From DASPSR01 sp035516175 (GTDB taxonomy: Bacteria; Nitrospirota; UBA9217), in NCBI GenBank assembly GCA_035516175.1, contig DATJAO010000027.1, positions 1 to 64,000 of the forward strand: a stretch of DNA of 64,000 nucleotides, written 5' to 3'. A model generated the notes under the pieces. It did not search any database, was not told the DNA's origin, and was given only the letters and a program-made list of their open reading frames with translations. Within the stretch, counting starts at the first letter, position 1. Each line of letters opens with the position of its first letter. The position numbers and the translations under genes were made by a program. Positions 26,473 to 35,446 of this stretch are shown piece by piece.

Positions 26473-27735
26473 ATGAGAATAGGATCGATTGTTTCCGCGT
26501 TATTTTCGCTGGTGATGTTGATGCCATTTTCATCGCTGGCCGCCAGCATAACAGGAGATTCTAATACTTATGTGCAATCCAGGGAGACTGCAGACGGTCA
26601 GAAGATCTTAGGCGCTTACGAATACCTCGATTTCGCGATCCAGAACCTGGGAGATGAGACCATTTCTTTCCATACAGGCGGATGGCTCCGCTATGACCTG
26701 AAAGGCGAGGAATTCGACAAAAAGACCGCCGAAGATCTTCAATATTCGTATCTAAGCTTTAAGGGCAAAACCGATAACACCATCGTCAATCTCGGCCGGG
26801 TCATGGTTTTTGAAGGCGTGGCAGCAGAGAGGGTTGACGGCCTGTATGCACGGACCGATTTAAAGGGCAACTTCGGCATTTCAGGCTTTGGCGGCGTGCC
26901 TGTGGAGACGGAGATCAATGAACCGGGTAACAATCTCATCTACGGTGCCCATCTGACTCACCAGATACCAGGTTTGTACCGGATAGGCGTATCCTACCTC
27001 AAGGAGGAAAAGAACAGCGCTGACTTCCGGAAGGAGGAAGGTCTCGATCTTTGGATCCATCCCATCAATAAGGTAGACATCATCGGACGATCCAACTACA
27101 ACGCCATCACGAAGGGTTGGATGGAAAACACGTATAATCTCGTTCTTGGTCCTTTCGATAAGCTAAGGTTCACCACCGAGGCATCCTGGATCAATTACGA
27201 GGATTATTTTACGGGCGCGACCTCTTCGGCATTCAGTTTTCAACCCGGGATCATCGACCCGAACGAGAAGGTCCGGATACTTGGTGAAGAAGTGGCCTAC
27301 GCTTTGACCGATAAGATAAGTATATCCGTGGACTACAAGGCGTACGAATACGAGGTATCCGGCAGTGCGAAATACTGCGGCGGAAATATTAGATATACTG
27401 TTGCTGCTTCTGGAGGGGCCGGACTCTCCCTCCATCGTATGGATGGCGAGTCCGACCCCCTGAAGTATACGGAGTACCGGGTCTACGGGTATAAAAAAAT
27501 CGATAAAATCAATCTCACTCTCGATGTGCTGGATGTGAACTACGACAGCTCTATTAATGGCGTGAGCAATGCATATTCTGTATCAGCCGCCGCCCAATAT
27601 GACTTTATCGAACACTGGACGCTGGGCGCTGATGTTGAGTACTCAAAGAACCCGGATTTCGACAAGGACGTTCGTGTATTCCTGAAGGCGATTTACCATT
27701 TTGACATCGGGTCGGGCACACGGAAGGGGGCGTAG
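26473..27735 (+). CDS. Outer-membrane beta-barrel (porin-like) protein
   Basis: About 420 aa from the ATG at 26473 (the frame is open from a TTG at 26398). A signal peptide MRIGSIVSALFSLVMLMPF ends near the SLAA cleavage site. The mature protein is an alternation of short amphipathic beta strands and polar turns with many Tyr/Trp/Phe girdle residues, and ends near KAIYHFDIG. It lacks domains other than the barrel. It sits between cytochrome lipoprotein genes and is two bases from the next one, so it is a good candidate for the outer-membrane sleeve of an electron conduit. No close family could be named by eye. Confidence 0.75.
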   Translation: MRIGSIVSALFSLVMLMPFSSLAASITGDSNTYVQSRETADGQKILGAYEYLDFAIQNLGDETISFHTGGWLRYDLKGEEFDKKTAEDLQYSYLSFKGKTDNTIVNLGRVMVFEGVAAERVDGLYARTDLKGNFGISGFGGVPVETEINEPGNNLIYGAHLTHQIPGLYRIGVSYLKEEKNSADFRKEEGLDLWIHPINKVDIIGRSNYNAITKGWMENTYNLVLGPFDKLRFTTEASWINYEDYFTGATSSAFSFQPGIIDPNEKVRILGEEVAYALTDKISISVDYKAYEYEVSGSAKYCGGNIRYTVAASGGAGLSLHRMDGESDPLKYTEYRVYGYKKIDKINLTLDVLDVNYDSSINGVSNAYSVSAAAQYDFIEHWTLGADVEYSKNPDFDKDVRVFLKAIYHFDIGSGTRKGA

Positions 27736-27736
27736 T

Positions 27737-28180
27737 ATGAACAATAAAACAGTGAAAATAACACTGCTGTTGCTCATGCCGCTGCTTGCTCTGCTCCTGT
27801 TTGCGTGCGCCCATACCCAGAGCATGGTAATAAAGCACCCGACCGAGGTAGAGGGCATGCCCATCTGCAGTGAATGTCATTCCGACTGGAGAGCAGCGCT
27901 CAGTCATACGGAGGATTTCTACACACGACACAGATTCTCAGCTGCCGCTAATAAACAAACTTGTGACATGTGTCACGAAGAGTCATTCTGCTCGGATTGC
28001 CATGCACACAACGAGGAATTGAAGCCGAGCGATAAGTACAAGGACTCTCCGCAGCTTGCGATGCCTCACCGGGGAGATTATCTGAACCAGCACAAAATCG
28101 ATGGCAGGATCAACCCCGAATCGTGCTTCCCCTGTCATGGCCGTCAGAATAATGAGAGGTGCAGCGAATGCCACAGGTGA
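27737..28180 (+). CDS. Five-haem c-type cytochrome lipoprotein
   Basis: 147 aa. The start ATG lies just after the barrel stop, with GGAAGGGGG upstream. The lipobox LFAC puts the lipidated Cys at residue 24. Five CxxCH sites crowd the remaining 120 residues: CSECH, CDMCH, CSDCH, CFPCH and CSECH at the very C-terminus. Spare histidines (HTEDFYTRHRF, HRGDYLNQH) could be distal ligands. This is a small cytochrome c7/c3-like pattern. Its 3' end overlaps the start of the next cytochrome gene, so the barrel, this gene and the next are translationally close. Confidence 0.88.
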   Translation: MNNKTVKITLLLLMPLLALLLFACAHTQSMVIKHPTEVEGMPICSECHSDWRAALSHTEDFYTRHRFSAAANKQTCDMCHEESFCSDCHAHNEELKPSDKYKDSPQLAMPHRGDYLNQHKIDGRINPESCFPCHGRQNNERCSECHR

Positions 28181-28914
28181 ATAAAGCTATAACGCTATTC
28201 CTGCTCATACTCATGAGTCAGCTGTTGACGGTTGGCTGTAGTAATCCGAACTCTCAATCTCAGTTCAGTGCGGATGGCCAGGGCCATGCTGCTGACTGGC
28301 TGCCGGCTGGCCACATGACCGCCGCAAAGGCGGATGAGAGTTCCTGTGCTGAATGCCATGGTAGTGATTTTGCCGGCGGTATTTCCGGCGTGTCATGCAC
28401 CCAGTGTCATCTCGGTGGAGTTGATTCCGTGCATCCCGAAGCATGGAGCGGAGTGACGGGTACCGCACACGCTGCTTATGTTGCCGCCAATGGGAATACT
28501 GCCTGTGCAAACATAAACTGTCATGGAACAGCGTTGAGCGGTGTTGCAGGCAGCGGCCCTTCGTGCACCCTCTGCCATCTGGGCGGTATCGGATCTATGC
28601 ATCCTCAGGATTGGGGCGATCTTGCCTATTATAAGCATTCGCTCTATGTCAATGCCAACGGGACCGACTCGTGCTCGAATGCAAACTGTCATGGGTCGAC
28701 CCTGGCAGGCGTTGCGGGCAGCGGACCGTCCTGTACCAGTTGCCATCTGGGTGGTGTAAATTCGATCCATCCAACAGCATGGGCCGCGGACATTACACTC
28801 CATAAGAATTATGTAGCAGCAATGGGATCGAGCTCCTGTGCAAATACCGTGTGTCATGGGGTGGCACTGCAGGGCGTTTTTTTAAGCGGCCCCAGCTGCG
28901 CCCAATGTCATTAA
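28168..28914 (+). CDS. Repeat cytochrome lipoprotein with CX4CH and CXXCH haem motifs
   Basis: About 248 aa from the ATG at 28168, with GAGAGG eight bases upstream; it overlaps the previous gene by 13 bases. The lipobox LLTVGC puts the lipidated Cys at residue 24. The mature part is four tandem units of about 55 residues. Each ends with a CxxCH (CTQCH, CTLCH, CTSCH, CAQCH) and begins with another haem-type motif: CAECH in the first unit, CX4CH in the others (CANINCH, CSNANCH, CANTVCH). This matches the CxxxxCH...CXXCH repeat family best known from Geobacter. Eight haems are possible if the CX4CH sites are used. Confidence 0.88.
   Translation: MPQVNKAITLFLLILMSQLLTVGCSNPNSQSQFSADGQGHAADWLPAGHMTAAKADESSCAECHGSDFAGGISGVSCTQCHLGGVDSVHPEAWSGVTGTAHAAYVAANGNTACANINCHGTALSGVAGSGPSCTLCHLGGIGSMHPQDWGDLAYYKHSLYVNANGTDSCSNANCHGSTLAGVAGSGPSCTSCHLGGVNSIHPTAWAADITLHKNYVAAMGSSSCANTVCHGVALQGVFLSGPSCAQCH
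28339..28914 (+). repeat. In-gene tandem repeats, about 165-bp period, four copies
   Basis: The four units encode the recurring phrases GSGPSCT-CHLGG and HP-W. Copies two and three are the closest and copy four is truncated at the second haem motif. The repeat carries the alternating CX4CH and CXXCH sites, so copy number would change haem number. Confidence 0.75.
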
Positions 28915-28946
28915 GCATCATGAAGCAGAAATGTAGTTGCTCAATG

Positions 28947-28984
28947 AAAAAAGAGAGGATGAAGTAACTCATCCTCTCTTTTTT
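28947..28984. terminator. Bidirectional terminator between cytochrome cluster and argB
   Basis: A perfect 16-bp stem (28947-28962 with 28969-28984) and six-base loop begins with A6 and ends with T6, so it works on either strand. It lies between the convergent last cytochrome gene and argB. Confidence 0.93.
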
Positions 28985-29008
28985 ATCCTGACGAGACTGC
29001 ATTATGTT

Positions 29009-29890
29009 TTAGAGCGTGATCTCGGTTCCAATTCCTTCTTTGGTAAATATCTCAAGCAAGAGAGCGTGGGGGATGCGGCCGTCGATGATATGGACCTTGG
29101 CGCAGCCTGCATCGAGGGCTTCGAAACAGGATCTGGTCTTAGGCAGCATGCCGCCGGTGATGATGCCGGAATTGATCAGCATCTCTACATTGTGCTTGTT
29201 CAGCGTTGGAATCAGTTTATTCCCCTTGTCCAGAATTCCTGACTGGTCTGTGAGCAGGATGAGCTTTTCTGCCTTCACGGCGCCTGCCACGGCGCCTGCC
29301 ACCAGATCTGCATTGATGTTGTAAGTCTCTCCATTCCCTCCGACACCGACAGGCGCAATAACGGGGATGAAGCCGCCCTGTTCCAGCGCCACCAGCGCAC
29401 CGGGACGGACCTCGGTCACTTCGCCGACAAGTCCGATATCGATGATCTCGGTCTCGCCCGTATTTTCGGATTTCTTCGTCATCTTCAGCTTCTTCGCCTG
29501 GATCAGACCGCCATCCTTGCCGGTCAGGCCCACGGCCTTGCCGCCTGTTCGGTTAATGAGGTCCACGATCTCCTTGTTCACCTTGCCGCCGAGTACCATC
29601 TCCACGATGTCCATGGTCTCCTCGTCGGTCACTCGCTGGCCCGAGACGAAGGTCGGTTTCTTGCCCATACGCTCCATGGTCTTGCCGATCTGCGGACCTC
29701 CTCCGTGCACGATCACCGGGTTGATTCCGATGTAGCGCAAGAGGACCACGTCCTGAGCGAAGCCCACCTTCAATCCCTCATCGATCATGGCGTTCCCGCC
29801 GTACTTAATGACGAAGGTCTTGCCCCGGAAGGTCTGTATATAGGGCATGGCTTCTATAAGGGTCCTTGCTTTTTCGATCAATTTTTCCAT
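29009..29890 (-). CDS. argB: Acetylglutamate kinase
   Basis: 293 aa, the normal size. It phosphorylates N-acetylglutamate in arginine biosynthesis. Visible family motifs are KYGGNAMID near the start, HGGGPQIGKTM, GLTGKDGGLI, NINADLVAGAVA and TDQSGIL. It is the last gene of the minus-strand run topA-xerC-hslV-hslU-argB, behind hslU by about 130 bases that carry CCACAGA repeats. A bidirectional terminator lies beyond its stop. Confidence 0.97.
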   Translation of the reverse strand: MEKLIEKARTLIEAMPYIQTFRGKTFVIKYGGNAMIDEGLKVGFAQDVVLLRYIGINPVIVHGGGPQIGKTMERMGKKPTFVSGQRVTDEETMDIVEMVLGGKVNKEIVDLINRTGGKAVGLTGKDGGLIQAKKLKMTKKSENTGETEIIDIGLVGEVTEVRPGALVALEQGGFIPVIAPVGVGGNGETYNINADLVAGAVAGAVKAEKLILLTDQSGILDKGNKLIPTLNKHNVEMLINSGIITGGMLPKTRSCFEALDAGCAKVHIIDGRIPHALLLEIFTKEGIGTEITL

Positions 29891-29910
29891 AAAATCTTCA
29901 ATAAATACTG

Positions 29911-30016
29911 GCCACAGAATACGCAGGGGACGAAGAGAAGATCACGATAGAGGCAAAATAAAACGGGAACAATCCTGATTCTTTCATTGCTTTGGGTTCT
30001 CTGTGACCTCTGTGGC
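29911..30016. repeat. GCCACAGA / TCTGTGGC inverted repeat in the hslU-argB gap
   Basis: GCCACAGA at 29911-29918 is matched by TCTGTGGC at 30009-30016. Read on the minus strand, the right arm is GCCACAGAGGTCACAGAG, with a repeated CACAGAG. The same CCACAGA core borders the recX-alaS gap near 6.1 and 6.2 kb, so this is a dispersed intergenic element. Confidence 0.5.
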
Positions 30017-30021
30017 AAAAC

Positions 30022-31365
30022 CTACAGGATATACCTGCTCAGGTCTTCGCTTTTGACGACGTCCGCCAGACGTTCACGCACATGGGTGGCATCAATCGCG
30101 ATTGTTGATCCCTTCTTCTCCGGAGCGTTAAAGGATATCTCGTCGAGCAGACGCTCCATGATGGTATAGAGCCTTCGAGCGCCAATATTCTCGGTGCGTT
30201 CGTTCACCTGTGCAGCAATGTCGGCGATTTCCTCGATTGAGTCCCGGGAAAAGGCGAGGGATATTCCTTCCGTGGCCAGGAGCGCGACCTGCTGTTTGAT
30301 GAGGGCGTTTTGCGGCTCGGTCAGGATGCGGATGAACTCGACCTTGCCGAGAGAATCGAGCTCGACCCTGATGGGGAACCTGCCTTGGAGTTCGGGGATC
30401 AGGTCCGACGGTTTGGAAACATGGAACGCGCCTGCGGCGATGAACAGAATGTGGTCGGTCTTGACCGGCCCGTACTTGGTCGTGACCGTCGAACCTTCCA
30501 CGATCGGAAGAAGGTCTCGCTGTACGCCCTCGCGAGAAACGTCGGGGCCATGCGTTTCGCGGCCCGCGATCTTGTCTATCTCATCGAGGAATACAATGCC
30601 CGACTGCTCCACACGATTGAGCGCTTCCTTGATCACCTTGTCCATGTCAATGAGCTTCGTCGCTTCTTCCTGGATTAGCATCCGGAGCGCATCAGGCACC
30701 TTGGCCTTGCGCCGTTTCGTTTTCTCGGGCAACAGCCCGCCGAGCATTTCCTTCAGGTTCATCTCGATTTCTTCCATGCCGACGTTCGAGATGATGCCGA
30801 ATGGCATGACCTTTTCTTTCTGCTCGATTTCTACCATCCTATCATCGAGCTTGCCCTCACGGAACTGTTGCCGGAGCTTTTCGCGCGTGTTCTTGTGATG
30901 CTCCTGCTGTTCTGCGGAAGGCTGGTCGAAACCCGGCGAGGTCCTTATCGGCGGCAGGAGCAGGTCGAGCAATCGCTCCTCCGCCAGTGCAGCGGCTTTT
31001 TCCTGAACCTGTTCGGACATCTCGTTCTTTACCATGTTGATGCCGATCTCCGTAAGGTCGCGGATGATGGAATCAACGTCGCGCCCAACGTAGCCGACCT
31101 CGGTGAATTTGGATGCCTCGATTTTAAGGAATGGGGCCTGGACAAGCTTTGCGAGCCTCCGGGCGATCTCGGTCTTGCCCACACCGGTGGGACCGATCAT
31201 AATGATGTTCTTGGGCATGACCTCGTCGCGCAGTTCCTCAGACAGGCGCTGCCGCCGCCAGCGGTTACGGAGGGCGATAGCAACGGCCCGCTTGGCGTTG
31301 TTTTGGCCGATAACGTACTTGTCAAGCTCTTCGACGATCTGCCGTGGTGTCAGGGTATCTTTCAA
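30022..31365 (-). CDS. hslU: HslU, ATPase subunit of the HslUV protease
   Basis: 447 aa AAA+ unfoldase. The start is TTG at 31365, supported by GGAGG seven bases upstream and by the expected KDTLTPRQIVEELD. Walker A is GPTGVGKTEIARRL, the pore loop is GYVGRD and Walker B is IVFLDEIDKIA. The C-terminus ends SEDLSRYIL, the tail that activates HslV. It follows hslV by 78 bases. This genome therefore has both ClpXP and HslUV. Confidence 0.97.
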   Translation of the reverse strand: MKDTLTPRQIVEELDKYVIGQNNAKRAVAIALRNRWRRQRLSEELRDEVMPKNIIMIGPTGVGKTEIARRLAKLVQAPFLKIEASKFTEVGYVGRDVDSIIRDLTEIGINMVKNEMSEQVQEKAAALAEERLLDLLLPPIRTSPGFDQPSAEQQEHHKNTREKLRQQFREGKLDDRMVEIEQKEKVMPFGIISNVGMEEIEMNLKEMLGGLLPEKTKRRKAKVPDALRMLIQEEATKLIDMDKVIKEALNRVEQSGIVFLDEIDKIAGRETHGPDVSREGVQRDLLPIVEGSTVTTKYGPVKTDHILFIAAGAFHVSKPSDLIPELQGRFPIRVELDSLGKVEFIRILTEPQNALIKQQVALLATEGISLAFSRDSIEEIADIAAQVNERTENIGARRLYTIMERLLDEISFNAPEKKGSTIAIDATHVRERLADVVKSEDLSRYIL

Positions 31366-31443
31366 AAAAACCTCCGGAAATCATGGTCAAGTGTCCAGGG
31401 TCCAGGAAATCATAACCTCAACCCTGTTTCGTAAACCTTGTCC

Positions 31444-31986
31444 TTACAATTCTTCTATCGAAATATCGTTATTCGTGTAGATGCATATCTGGGCCGCAAT
31501 CTTCATGGCTTCTTCCGCGACCTTTCGCGCGTCCAGCGCGGTGTGCTCCAGGAGTGCCCTGGCAGCGGCAAGGGCGTAGGGGCCGCCTGAGCCGATGGCA
31601 GCAATCCCGTTTTCGGGCTCGATCACGTCGCCGTTCCCCGACAGCACGAATGAGCGTTCGGCATCGCTCACGATCATGAGCGCCTCGAGCCTGCGGAGTA
31701 CCTTGTCCGTCCTCCAGTCCTTGGCAAGCTCGACGGCGGCTCGCGTGAGATTGCCGTGGTACTGTTCCAGCTTAGCTTCGAACTTTTCAAAGAGAGTGAA
31801 GGCGTCCGCGGTGGCTCCGGCAAACCCTGCAAGAATCTTGTCGTTATACATCTTGCGCACTTTTTTCGCGTTATGCTTCATGACCGTGGCGCCGACCGTT
31901 ACCTGCCCGTCGCCGGCAATCGCGGTCTTCCCGTTGCGCCGTACCGCTAGGATCGTTGTCCCGTGCGGAAGGAATATTTCACTCAT
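31444..31986 (-). CDS. hslV: HslV, peptidase subunit of the HslUV protease
   Basis: 180 aa proteasome-like peptidase. The nucleophile is the first Thr of HGTTILAVRR; it stands nine residues in, so removal of an N-terminal MSEIFLPHG would expose it. Further family segments are AIAGDGQVTVG, GFAGATADAF and GNGDVIEPENGIAAIGSGG. GGAGGGACC precedes the ATG. It stacks as double hexamers under HslU rings. It lies between xerC and hslU, the usual order. Confidence 0.97.
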   Translation of the reverse strand: MSEIFLPHGTTILAVRRNGKTAIAGDGQVTVGATVMKHNAKKVRKMYNDKILAGFAGATADAFTLFEKFEAKLEQYHGNLTRAAVELAKDWRTDKVLRRLEALMIVSDAERSFVLSGNGDVIEPENGIAAIGSGGPYALAAARALLEHTALDARKVAEEAMKIAAQICIYTNNDISIEEL

Positions 31987-32072
31987 GGTCCCTCCAACTA
32001 ATTTCAGACATCGATGCTAAATACCTGGTGCCTGACTCATGATTTACTTCTCTTCGCATCAGCTAGCACATC

Positions 32073-32966
32073 TTATATCCGCTTCTTCCTCGCCTTCGGG
32101 TGCGCCTTGTCGTATACTTCCATCAATGAATCAAGATTGAGGTGAGTATACCGCTGGGTGGTCGAAAGACTTGCATGACCCAGGAGCTCCTGGATTGCAC
32201 GGAGGTCAGCTCCGGATTCAAGCATGTGCGTAGCGAAGCTGTGCCGGAGTGTGTGCGGGCTTGCTTTCTGTTGTAGCCCCAGTTGTTTTCTGTAATTTTC
32301 TAAAATACGCTGAACCGTGCGCGCTGTCAAGCGTTTTCCTGACGGCCCGGTAAAGACCGCCGCCTCTTCGGCGCTCCCGGGCTTCCAGTCAAGATACGCG
32401 TCGATAGCGTCGAGAGCTTTGCGCCCCACCGCTACGACCCGCTCTTTTCTCCCTTTGCCTCTGATGCGGATGATCTGATCGTGATGGTCGATGTCCTCGC
32501 GGTTCATACCGGTAAGCTCGCTTGCCCGGATGCCGGTTGAGTAGAGGGTTTCGAGCACGGCACGGTCCCTGAGCACAGCATAGCGGTCCTCCGGCCTTTT
32601 ATCCCCCGGCGCTTCCATGAGCCGTTGCGCGTCGTCCGCAGTCAAGACCGCTGGGAGGCGCTTTTCCCGGCGCGGTGTCATAACGAGCCTCGCCGGGTTG
32701 TTTGTGAGAATGCCCTCTCGGTTCAAGTACTTAAAAAACGTCCTGATAGCCGAGAGCTTTCTGGCAATAGTGGATTTTCTCATCTTAAGCTTCATGAGAT
32801 GAGCGATGAACTGTCGCAGGGCCTGATGGTCAACGTCAGAAAGATCGGTCTCCCCGAGGAAACCGTAGAACTGCTCAAGGTCGGCAAGGTAGCTCCGCTC
32901 AGTGTGGTGAGAAACGTTTCTTTCAGTCCTAAGGTGATTGAGAAAGTCGAAGAGGTGCTTCCGCAT
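32073..32966 (-). CDS. xerC: Tyrosine recombinase XerC
   Basis: 297 aa. The N-terminal SAM-like core-binding domain (about 1-85) is followed by the catalytic domain. The catalytic residues are visible: Arg in STGIRASEL, Lys in the beta-hairpin GKGRKERVV, His and Arg in HTLRHSFATHML, His in LLGHASLSTTQRYTH, and the Tyr in that same segment. XerC resolves chromosome dimers at dif together with XerD. Position between topA and hslV is the conserved order in many bacteria and supports xerC rather than a phage integrase. Confidence 0.94.
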   Translation of the reverse strand: MRKHLFDFLNHLRTERNVSHHTERSYLADLEQFYGFLGETDLSDVDHQALRQFIAHLMKLKMRKSTIARKLSAIRTFFKYLNREGILTNNPARLVMTPRREKRLPAVLTADDAQRLMEAPGDKRPEDRYAVLRDRAVLETLYSTGIRASELTGMNREDIDHHDQIIRIRGKGRKERVVAVGRKALDAIDAYLDWKPGSAEEAAVFTGPSGKRLTARTVQRILENYRKQLGLQQKASPHTLRHSFATHMLESGADLRAIQELLGHASLSTTQRYTHLNLDSLMEVYDKAHPKARKKRI

Positions 32967-33043
32967 AAAGATACTTTAACGTATCAGGTGAGATTTTGCA
33001 AGGGAGATAGGGCTAAGGACATAGGACATGGGGCATCATGCAG

Positions 33044-35353
33044 CTATGTGTCGCTGCCTGCATGAGCTTGCACGTTGTTCGCTGCTCCCTGCAGGGCGGC
33101 GTCTGCCTTCGGCTCTTCCTTATATCCGCACTCTTTCTTCAAGCAGGTGATGTAGGGGCCGGTCTTCTTGGAATATTTTTCCACGAGGATCGGTGCGCCG
33201 CACCGGGGGCAGGGCCTCGACACTGGCTTGTACCAGATGGCGAACTTGCACGCAGGATAATTGGAACAGGAGTAGAACACCTTGCCGAAACGGGAACGAC
33301 GTTCTACGATCTGCCCGCCGTCCTCGGGACAGATGACGCCCGTTGACATCCCCTGGGTATGGTTGCACTCGGGATAGCGCGAGCAGGCGAGGAACTTTCC
33401 GAACCGTCCCCGTTTAATGACCATGGGTGATCCGCACTTGGGACATTTTTCGTCAGTGGTCTCCTCGGGCGCGGCCTCAACCTCGCCGTTCTCCTTGCGT
33501 ACGAAGGGTTTCGTGTTCTTGCAGTCCGGATATCCGCTGCACGCGAGGAACTGACCGTTCCGGCCCCACTTGATTATCATTGGCTTTCCGCATTTCTCAC
33601 AGGTGATATCGGTAGGGGTTTGTTCGGACTTGAAATCCTTCATTTCGGCATGGGCCTTTTCAAGACTCTCGTTAAAGGGTTTGTAAAAGTCCTTCACCGC
33701 TTCGACCCAGCCCATCTGTCCTTCTTCGATCTTGTCGAGATCTTCTTCCATCCTGGCGGTGAAGGCGACATCCATAACGACGGGGAAGTGGTTCACGAGA
33801 AGTTCGTTCACGAGCACGCCGAGCTCCGTGGGCCGGAACTTGTTCTCTGCCTTTTGGACATAATGCCGGTCCTGGATCGTGGATATGATGGCTGCATAGG
33901 TGCTTGGCCTTCCGATGCCTTTTTCTTCGAGCGTCTTGACGAGCAATGCCTCGGAAAAGCGCGGCGGCGGCTGTGTGAAGTGCTGCTTGGGATCGAGCTT
34001 GATGAGCGTGAGCGCCTCCCCCTCGGTCAGCGGCGGGAGAACAGCCTCGCCGTTCTCGTCATCCGATACCTGATCCTCGGGTTTCTCTTCCATATAGACG
34101 GCCATGAATCCAGGGAATTTTACTACCGAGCCGGTTGCCCGGAAGGTATAATCGCCGGCCTTAATATCAACAGAGGTCTGATCGATTACTGCGGGATTCA
34201 TCTGACTCGCCATAAAACGGTTCCAGATGAGCTTGTACAGCCTGTACTGGTCGTTCTCAAGGTGCTCTTTGATCATATCGGGTTCGCGCATCGCCGACGT
34301 GGGACGAATGGCCTCGTGTGCCTCTTGGGCTGACTTTGCGCTGGCATACACAGGCGGTTTTTCCGGCAGATAGTCCTTGCCGTATTTTCCGGTGATAAGT
34401 TCCCGGGCCTCGTCCTGCGCCTCTTTGCCCACGCGAGTAGAGTCGGTCCTCATATAGGTGATGAGGCCGACGGTGCCTTCCTTGCCCACATCCACGCCTT
34501 CGTACAGCGACTGGGCGATGCCCATCGTCCTCTTTGCGGTGAAACCGAGCTTGCGGCCGGCCTCCTGCTGAAGTTTGCTTGTCGTGAAGGGCGGCACAGG
34601 ATTACGCCTGCGCTCCTTTTTTTCCACCTTGGCGACGCTGTAGGGTCTGCCTTGGAGATCGGCGAGGATTTTCTGCGCCTCCTCATTATTCTTGACCCTG
34701 AGCTTTTCTTCGTCTCTCTTGATGAGCTTGGCCTCGAACTGGGGAGGGGATTTACCTTCGAGGAGAGCGGTGAGGGACCAGAATTCCTCGGGCACGAAGG
34801 CCTTGATCTCTTCTTCGCGCTCGCAGATCAGCCGCAGTGCCACGGACTGCACGCGGCCGGCCGAGAGCCCGCGTCGCACCTTTTTCCAGAGGATGGGGCT
34901 GATCTGATAGCCGACGAGACGGTCAAGCACACGTCGTGCCTGCTGGGCATCGACCTTGTTCATATCAACGTTGCCCGGATGCTCAATGGCCAGGAGGATA
35001 GCCTTCTTGGTGATCTCATTGAACAGCACGCGGTAGACTTCAGCATCCTTTATGCTTCCCGAGATGACCTCGGCAATGTGCGCGGCAATTGCCTCACCCT
35101 CCCGATCGGGGTCGGTTGCGAGCAGGATGCGATCAGCTTTTTTCGCAGCAGACTTGAGCTCTTTTACGATCGGAGCCTTACCCTTGATCACGATGTATTT
35201 GGGCTCGAAGTCGTGCTCGATGTCCACGCCAAGCTTGCTCTTGGGGAGGTCCATGATGTGGCCAACGGAGGCCTTGACGATGTAATTCTTCCCCAGGTAC
35301 TTGGCGATGGTCTTTGCTTTTGCCGGAGATTCTACTATGACGAGAGATTTCAT
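33044..35353 (-). CDS. topA: DNA topoisomerase I
   Basis: 769 aa type IA topoisomerase that relaxes negative supercoils. The TOPRIM domain starts at IVESPAKAKTIAKYLG and holds the acidic DPDREGEA. The active-site Tyr is in GLITYMRTDSTRVG. The C-terminal 190 residues form four zinc-ribbon modules. Modules one, two and four start CEKC, CPKC and CPRC. The third starts CPEDGG and lacks one Cys, so it may not bind zinc. It lies between smg and xerC on the minus strand. Confidence 0.97.
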   Translation of the reverse strand: MKSLVIVESPAKAKTIAKYLGKNYIVKASVGHIMDLPKSKLGVDIEHDFEPKYIVIKGKAPIVKELKSAAKKADRILLATDPDREGEAIAAHIAEVISGSIKDAEVYRVLFNEITKKAILLAIEHPGNVDMNKVDAQQARRVLDRLVGYQISPILWKKVRRGLSAGRVQSVALRLICEREEEIKAFVPEEFWSLTALLEGKSPPQFEAKLIKRDEEKLRVKNNEEAQKILADLQGRPYSVAKVEKKERRRNPVPPFTTSKLQQEAGRKLGFTAKRTMGIAQSLYEGVDVGKEGTVGLITYMRTDSTRVGKEAQDEARELITGKYGKDYLPEKPPVYASAKSAQEAHEAIRPTSAMREPDMIKEHLENDQYRLYKLIWNRFMASQMNPAVIDQTSVDIKAGDYTFRATGSVVKFPGFMAVYMEEKPEDQVSDDENGEAVLPPLTEGEALTLIKLDPKQHFTQPPPRFSEALLVKTLEEKGIGRPSTYAAIISTIQDRHYVQKAENKFRPTELGVLVNELLVNHFPVVMDVAFTARMEEDLDKIEEGQMGWVEAVKDFYKPFNESLEKAHAEMKDFKSEQTPTDITCEKCGKPMIIKWGRNGQFLACSGYPDCKNTKPFVRKENGEVEAAPEETTDEKCPKCGSPMVIKRGRFGKFLACSRYPECNHTQGMSTGVICPEDGGQIVERRSRFGKVFYSCSNYPACKFAIWYKPVSRPCPRCGAPILVEKYSKKTGPYITCLKKECGYKEEPKADAALQGAANNVQAHAGSDT

Positions 35354-35446
35354 TCTATTAAAACCTTTTTACCGCGGTAAGCGACGAGGGTGTCCACTCC
35401 GGATTGGACATTCAAACTTTTGTATCTCGGAGATGAATCAGTCTAT

